Source: Candidatus Endowatersipora endosymbiont of Watersipora subatra (GTDB lineage Bacteria; Pseudomonadota; Alphaproteobacteria; Rhizobiales; Rhizobiaceae). Taken from it: a stretch of DNA of 64,000 nucleotides. Under the pieces are notes generated by a model, which worked only from the letters and a program-made list of their open reading frames with translations, was not told the DNA's origin and ran no database searches. Numbering within the stretch: the first letter of the stretch is position 1; each line of letters starts with the position of its first letter. The DNA lies in assembly GCF_964026585.1 (NCBI RefSeq), contig NZ_OZ032160.1:1-64000 (forward strand), given 5' to 3'. This document shows, piece after piece, positions 60,246 to 64,000 of the stretch. The translations under genes were made by a program, and so were the position numbers.

Positions 60246-60686
60246 ATGATTATTGAGAACCGTAAGGTACAATACAATTTTTTTATCATAAATGATGCGG
60301 AAGCTGGTCTTATGCTGACCGGAACTGAGGTAAAATCTTTACGGAATGGGAAGGCCAACATTACTGAAAGTTATATTAGCTGCGAAGGAGCGGAGCTCTG
60401 GTTGATCAATGCTCATATTCCTGAATATCTTCAGGCCAATCGTTTTAATCATAAGCCCCGTAGACGCCGTAAACTGCTGATGTCACGACGTGAAATTAGA
60501 TTGTTTTCACGTTCGGTTTCTCGAGATGGGATGACAATTGTTCCCCTTAAACTATATTTTAACAAATCTGGATTAGCCAAGATCCGTATCGCCTTAGCTA
60601 AAGGCAAGAAAAATTACGATAAGCGAGAAGTAGAAAAAAAAAGAGACTGGAACAAAGAAAAATTACGTTTATTGCATGACCGTTAA
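60246..60686 (+). CDS. smpB: SsrA-binding protein SmpB
   Basis: SmpB guides tmRNA into stalled ribosomes. The 146-residue protein has the conserved [11 protein letters not shown] opening, [23 protein letters not shown] and a basic tail from [17 protein letters not shown]. It is slightly shorter than typical rhizobial SmpB (about 158), but the conserved tail is present. Its stop directly abuts the stop of the convergent acpS gene. Confidence 0.96.
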   Translation: MIIENRKVQYNFFIINDAEAGLMLTGTEVKSLRNGKANITESYISCEGAELWLINAHIPEYLQANRFNHKPRRRRKLLMSRREIRLFSRSVSRDGMTIVPLKLYFNKSGLAKIRIALAKGKKNYDKREVEKKRDWNKEKLRLLHDR

Positions 60687-61088
60687 TCATTTTTTTTCAA
60701 GCGATTCGATGATCACCAATGCTTGGGCAAGAGGATAATTATCAGTGAGAGTTAGGTGTATAAATCCTTCAAAATCTTCTTGAATCATGGTATCTAGTCT
60801 TTTTTTAGCGTTGCCCGTTAACTCTATGGTTGGTTTTCCGCTTGTGAGATTAACGACACCTATGTTACGCCACAATATGCCATGACTGATACCAGTCCCA
60901 AGAGCTTTTGAACAAGATTCTTTAGCTACGAATCTTTTGGCATAGGAGGCTGCAGGATCCTTACGCCTTTCAGATTCTTTCCGTTCGGTTTCCGTGAAGA
61001 GCTTTTTTGAGAACCGCTCACCGAACCGTGTTAGTGAGTTTTCAATTCGGCGAATGTCGATGAGGTCAATGCCTAGTCCAATAATCAT
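60687..61088 (-). CDS. acpS: Holo-[acyl-carrier-protein] synthase
   Basis: AcpS moves 4'-phosphopantetheine from CoA onto acyl carrier protein. The 133 residues contain the two magnesium-binding motifs: [13 protein letters not shown] near the N-terminus and [15 protein letters not shown] near residue 59. Its start overlaps the stop of the DUF2062 gene by four bases, so the two are translationally coupled. The lepB-rnc-era genes that follow in rhizobia are missing here. Confidence 0.94.
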   Translation of the reverse strand: MIIGLGIDLIDIRRIENSLTRFGERFSKKLFTETERKESERRKDPAASYAKRFVAKESCSKALGTGISHGILWRNIGVVNLTSGKPTIELTGNAKKRLDTMIQEDFEGFIHLTLTDNYPLAQALVIIESLEKK

Positions 61089-61732
61089 GAGCTAATAACA
61101 GGAGTTTTGCTAAGGGGTCGGGGTTGAGAAGGAGCATGACTCTCCTTTGCACCTTTCATTAGTTGATTCCGGCGTGACTCGCGAAAAAAGGTAACTCCTT
61201 TTCTCACTAAAAAGTAGCAGGGGATAGCAAAAGTCAGACCAAGGACGCTTCCACCAGCGAGCATTGGATAGAGAAGAGGCATCCATATCTTCCCTACGCT
61301 CGTCATTGCCGCCGTGCCATCAAGATTCCAAGTTGCTGTCGCGACAGAACTCATGACTGCACCAATGTCGGCAACCTTTTCTGAAGATGGTGCTTCAATC
61401 TGGAGAATCAAGCGCCCAGTTGAATAAGATGCAGCCCAAATGAAAGGAAAACTAAGAGGGTTTCCTACAAACGTACCAAGTGCAGCTGCCAAAAGATTAG
61501 CTCTGATCAGCCAAGAGAGTGCTAAGGCAACGCAAAAATGAAACCCCATAAGCGGGGTAAAGGAGGTAAAGGCACCTACTGCTATGCCTGCAGCAATAGC
61601 ATGAGGTGTTGCACCCAGACGAAACATTCGTTTCAAAATATACTGGCTAGATCGAACCCAAGAACGGCGAGGCCAAATAGATATTCTCAAAGTTTCGATC
61701 CAATTTGCTGGATTCCGTCTTTTCAGTAGCAT
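61085..61732 (-). CDS. DUF2062 membrane protein
   Basis: This 215-residue protein has about three hydrophobic segments and the family pattern [22 protein letters not shown] followed by [12 protein letters not shown] and NPLSFPFIW. The function of DUF2062 is not established. It is regularly coded between the rsh/pyrE region and acpS in Rhizobiales, and that arrangement is kept here, with pyrE missing. It overlaps acpS by four bases. Confidence 0.8.
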   Translation of the reverse strand: MLLKRRNPANWIETLRISIWPRRSWVRSSQYILKRMFRLGATPHAIAAGIAVGAFTSFTPLMGFHFCVALALSWLIRANLLAAALGTFVGNPLSFPFIWAASYSTGRLILQIEAPSSEKVADIGAVMSSVATATWNLDGTAAMTSVGKIWMPLLYPMLAGGSVLGLTFAIPCYFLVRKGVTFFRESRRNQLMKGAKESHAPSQPRPLSKTPVISS

Positions 61733-61886
61733 GATTTTCTTACCTTATGATGATCATGAAATGACGTCTAAGTTTTACAGAAAACTATCAATTCTGTGAT
61801 GAACTTAATAAACATCAGGTTTATGACTAAGAAATAATAGATGTCGCTATATTATATTCCAATATACAACTTGAAAGAGGGTATTT

Positions 61887-64000
61887 TTATCCGTTCAATC
61901 GGGTAACATGGCTGACGGCTGACAATCCACGCACTTCGCGTATAATACGATTTAAATGTTTCATATCCCAGACTTCAAGACCAATATCCATGCTGGTCAG
62001 GCCCCAATTAGGGGATTTGAGACAGAGTGTTGAGATATTCGATTCTTCTTTTGCAATCACTTCTGAAATGTCAGCTAAGATTCCTGGTCCATCAATCGCA
62101 ACAACCCGTATTTTGGAAGGAAATTTTTCATGATTATCTGGATCAATATCCCACCTCAAATCAAGCCATTCATGAGCCGTTTGCTCAAAGGCTTTCAGCG
62201 CATTTGCTTGAATGGGATAAACAGTGACTCCTTCACCTGGTGTAAGGATACCAACAATCCTGTCTCCTGGTACTGCTCCTCCTTCAGGGTTAAATTTAAC
62301 GGTCATGTTTTCGTTTGCGCCCCTTATAGGAATCTTACCCGTCAACTGATGATTATGAGCGGTTTCAAGAAATTTGAAGCTGCGCCTACGTCCTGGAATT
62401 TTAAACATAAGATTCAGATTAAACCAACTTTCGTTGGTCCGTATTTTATTAATAGGGACTCGTTCTTTTTGATAATCAGGAAAAATCGCTTTTATCACAT
62501 CCTTCGGTTGTAGTTCGCCGCATCCTACTGCCGCAATGGCATCATTAACTGTTTTGTACGCGACTTTCTCTAATACAGCTTCTAGTTGGTCAGGCTCAAA
62601 TTCATGATTTATTCTTTTAAAGGTTGCTATCAGGATTTTTGTGCCCAATCCTAGATATTGTTGGATTCGAGCTTCTTTTGTTGCTCGCCGAATGCCAGCA
62701 CGGGCTTTTCCTGTTGCAACGACATTTTCCCATGCCGATGATGGTAACTGATTTCTTGAGCGAATGATGATGACTTCATCTCCATTTTGGAGGCGTGAAA
62801 CAATCGGTGCATGCTGTCCATTGACCTTACAACCTACACAAGAATTTCCAATATCCGTGTGTACAGCATAAGCAAAATCAATGACTGTGGCACCCCGTGG
62901 TAAGGCGATGAGTTTTCCTTTAGGAGTAAAACAGAAAACTTGATCTAAAAATAATTCTAGTCGGGTATGTTCAAAGATATCGTCAGGATGTTCACCATCA
63001 AACAAGGTTTTAACGGTTCTATGTAGCCAATGATACGAACGGCTCTGTCCAATCAAATGGGTGTCACTACTATCATTATCTGTATCTGTAGCTGAATATA
63101 TGCCATCCTTGTAAAGGGCATGGGCCGCAATACCATATTCGGCGATCTTGTCCATTTCATGGGTACGGATTTGTAACTCGACTCTTTGGTGGTATGGGCC
63201 AATAATTGTTGTATGAAGAGAGCGATAATCGTTTTGTTTGGGGGTAGAAATATAATCTTTAAATCGACCAGGAACTGCGGGCCATTTTGTATGTGCAACA
63301 CAAAGCGTTTGATAACAATGCTGCACTTCATCAACAATGACTCTGAATCCGATAATATCAGACAATTGTTCAAAACTAACGCCATTACGCTCCATCTTAC
63401 GGAAGACAGAATAGGGGCGTTTGCTACGACTTTTGACAACGGATTGAATGTTAGCGATCAAAAGAGACTTGACCATTTTTTCTTCGATCTCTATGATAAA
63501 TTTTTTGCTCTTTTGGATTAGAAGGGATAGTTTGTGATGAATGGTCGAATAGGCTTCAGCATGTAGAGTTTGAAAAGCAAGGTCTTCAAGGTCTTCGCGT
63601 ATTTCTTGCATTCCCATGCGGCCAGCAAGTGGAGCATAAATTTCCATAGTCTCTTCTGCTATGCGTTTCCTTTTTTCCGGAAGCATGTAATGAAGTGTGC
63701 GCATATTGTGGAGTCGATCAGCCAGTTTAATGAGCAGTACTCTAACATCACTGGCGATAGCTATCAGTAAACGCCTCAGATTCTCGCCTTGCCTCGTTTT
63801 TTTAGAAACGAGATCAAGTCGACGAAGTTTAGTCAGACCATGGACAAGTAAGCCAATATTGGTGCCAAATATGCAGTCAATCTCTTTTTTAGTCGTTTCG
63901 GTGTCCTCAATTGTGTCATGCAAGAGAGCAGCAACCACGCTATCTTGATCTAATTGGAGATCTATGACGATCGCAGCTACTTCTAGTGGATGACTAAAAT
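61887..64000 (-). CDS. rsh: Bifunctional (p)ppGpp synthetase/hydrolase Rsh, N-terminus outside window
   Basis: Rsh makes and degrades (p)ppGpp, the stringent-response signal. The frame is open to the right edge of the window; the first residues visible are SHPLEVAAIVIDLQLD, so only the extreme N-terminus is missing. Present in order are the HD hydrolase motif ALLHDTIEDT, the synthetase domain with RPYSVFRKM and NDYRSLHTTI, the TGS domain with VFCFTPKGKLIALPRGAT, and a C-terminal ACT domain. Both catalytic halves look functional, so stress signalling is kept. Confidence 0.95.
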   Translation of the reverse strand, partial: FSHPLEVAAIVIDLQLDQDSVVAALLHDTIEDTETTKKEIDCIFGTNIGLLVHGLTKLRRLDLVSKKTRQGENLRRLLIAIASDVRVLLIKLADRLHNMRTLHYMLPEKRKRIAEETMEIYAPLAGRMGMQEIREDLEDLAFQTLHAEAYSTIHHKLSLLIQKSKKFIIEIEEKMVKSLLIANIQSVVKSRSKRPYSVFRKMERNGVSFEQLSDIIGFRVIVDEVQHCYQTLCVAHTKWPAVPGRFKDYISTPKQNDYRSLHTTIIGPYHQRVELQIRTHEMDKIAEYGIAAHALYKDGIYSATDTDNDSSDTHLIGQSRSYHWLHRTVKTLFDGEHPDDIFEHTRLELFLDQVFCFTPKGKLIALPRGATVIDFAYAVHTDIGNSCVGCKVNGQHAPIVSRLQNGDEVIIIRSRNQLPSSAWENVVATGKARAGIRRATKEARIQQYLGLGTKILIATFKRINHEFEPDQLEAVLEKVAYKTVNDAIAAVGCGELQPKDVIKAIFPDYQKERVPINKIRTNESWFNLNLMFKIPGRRRSFKFLETAHNHQLTGKIPIRGANENMTVKFNPEGGAVPGDRIVGILTPGEGVTVYPIQANALKAFEQTAHEWLDLRWDIDPDNHEKFPSKIRVVAIDGPGILADISEVIAKEESNISTLCLKSPNWGLTSMDIGLEVWDMKHLNRIIREVRGLSAVSHVTRLNG

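Overview
The window is 64 kb of densely packed bacterial chromosome of moderate-to-low GC (about 40 % by eye, not counted). It holds about 52 recognisable protein genes, four tRNA genes and three clear pseudogenes. Gene content points to an alphaproteobacterium of the order Rhizobiales (Hyphomicrobiales). The markers are a CcrM-type GANTC methyltransferase, the cell-cycle regulator CpdR, a Sinorhizobium-type phospholipid N-methyltransferase (PmtA), HemJ and HemY_N, DUF2842 beside heme A synthase, and the order rho-mnmE-mnmG-rsmG-(parAB)-holA-lptE-leuS. Many blocks match rhizobial gene order but lack genes normally sitting inside them: parA/parB, smc, trmD-rplS, kdsA-eno, lon-hupB and lepB-rnc-era. 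Together with decaying hisC, rimM and thrC, this suggests a host-associated lineage in ongoing genome reduction, perhaps comparable to Liberibacter or another rhizobial symbiont. That placement is inference.

Layout. 1-8.5 kb: heme genes (hemE, hemJ), rho, tRNA-modification genes (mnmE, mnmG), rsmG, then holA and lptE on the minus strand. 8.5-16.5 kb: leuS, the PLP-binding protein YggS, asd, hemY-like and hemD, and a 1.1 kb decayed stretch with a hisC pseudogene. 16.5-20.5 kb: ffh, rpsP, broken rimM, tRNA-Arg and an exported three-repeat protein. 20.5-31.5 kb: thrS, pmtA, cpdR, tRNA-Val, tlpA, argH, lysA, a creatininase-family enzyme and katG. 31.7-41.7 kb: M16 peptidase, frameshifted thrC, ccrM, mutY, dciA, dsbA, ppiD, tpiA and secG. 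41.7-54 kb: pyrG, valS, clpP, clpX, DUF2842, ctaA, recJ, hom and glpX. 54-64 kb: rnd, tRNA-Met/Ile2 and tRNA-Leu, tsf-rpsB with a structured leader and a good promoter, hemF, dapA, smpB, acpS, DUF2062 and a partial rsh.

Functionally the window covers translation and its quality control (leuS, thrS, valS, tsf, rpsB, rpsP, smpB), heme synthesis (hemE, hemD, hemF, hemJ, ctaA), and the aspartate-family route to lysine/diaminopimelate (asd, dapA, lysA). The threonine branch (hom) appears blocked at thrC and aromatic/histidine transamination at hisC. CcrM, CpdR and ClpXP show that part of the alphaproteobacterial cell-cycle control is kept. I found no CRISPR array, insertion sequence, prophage or clearly new multigene system. 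The least explained items are the three-repeat exported protein, the recent pseudogenes, an Arg-to-Cys change in the Ffh GTPase motif, and the rpsB leader.
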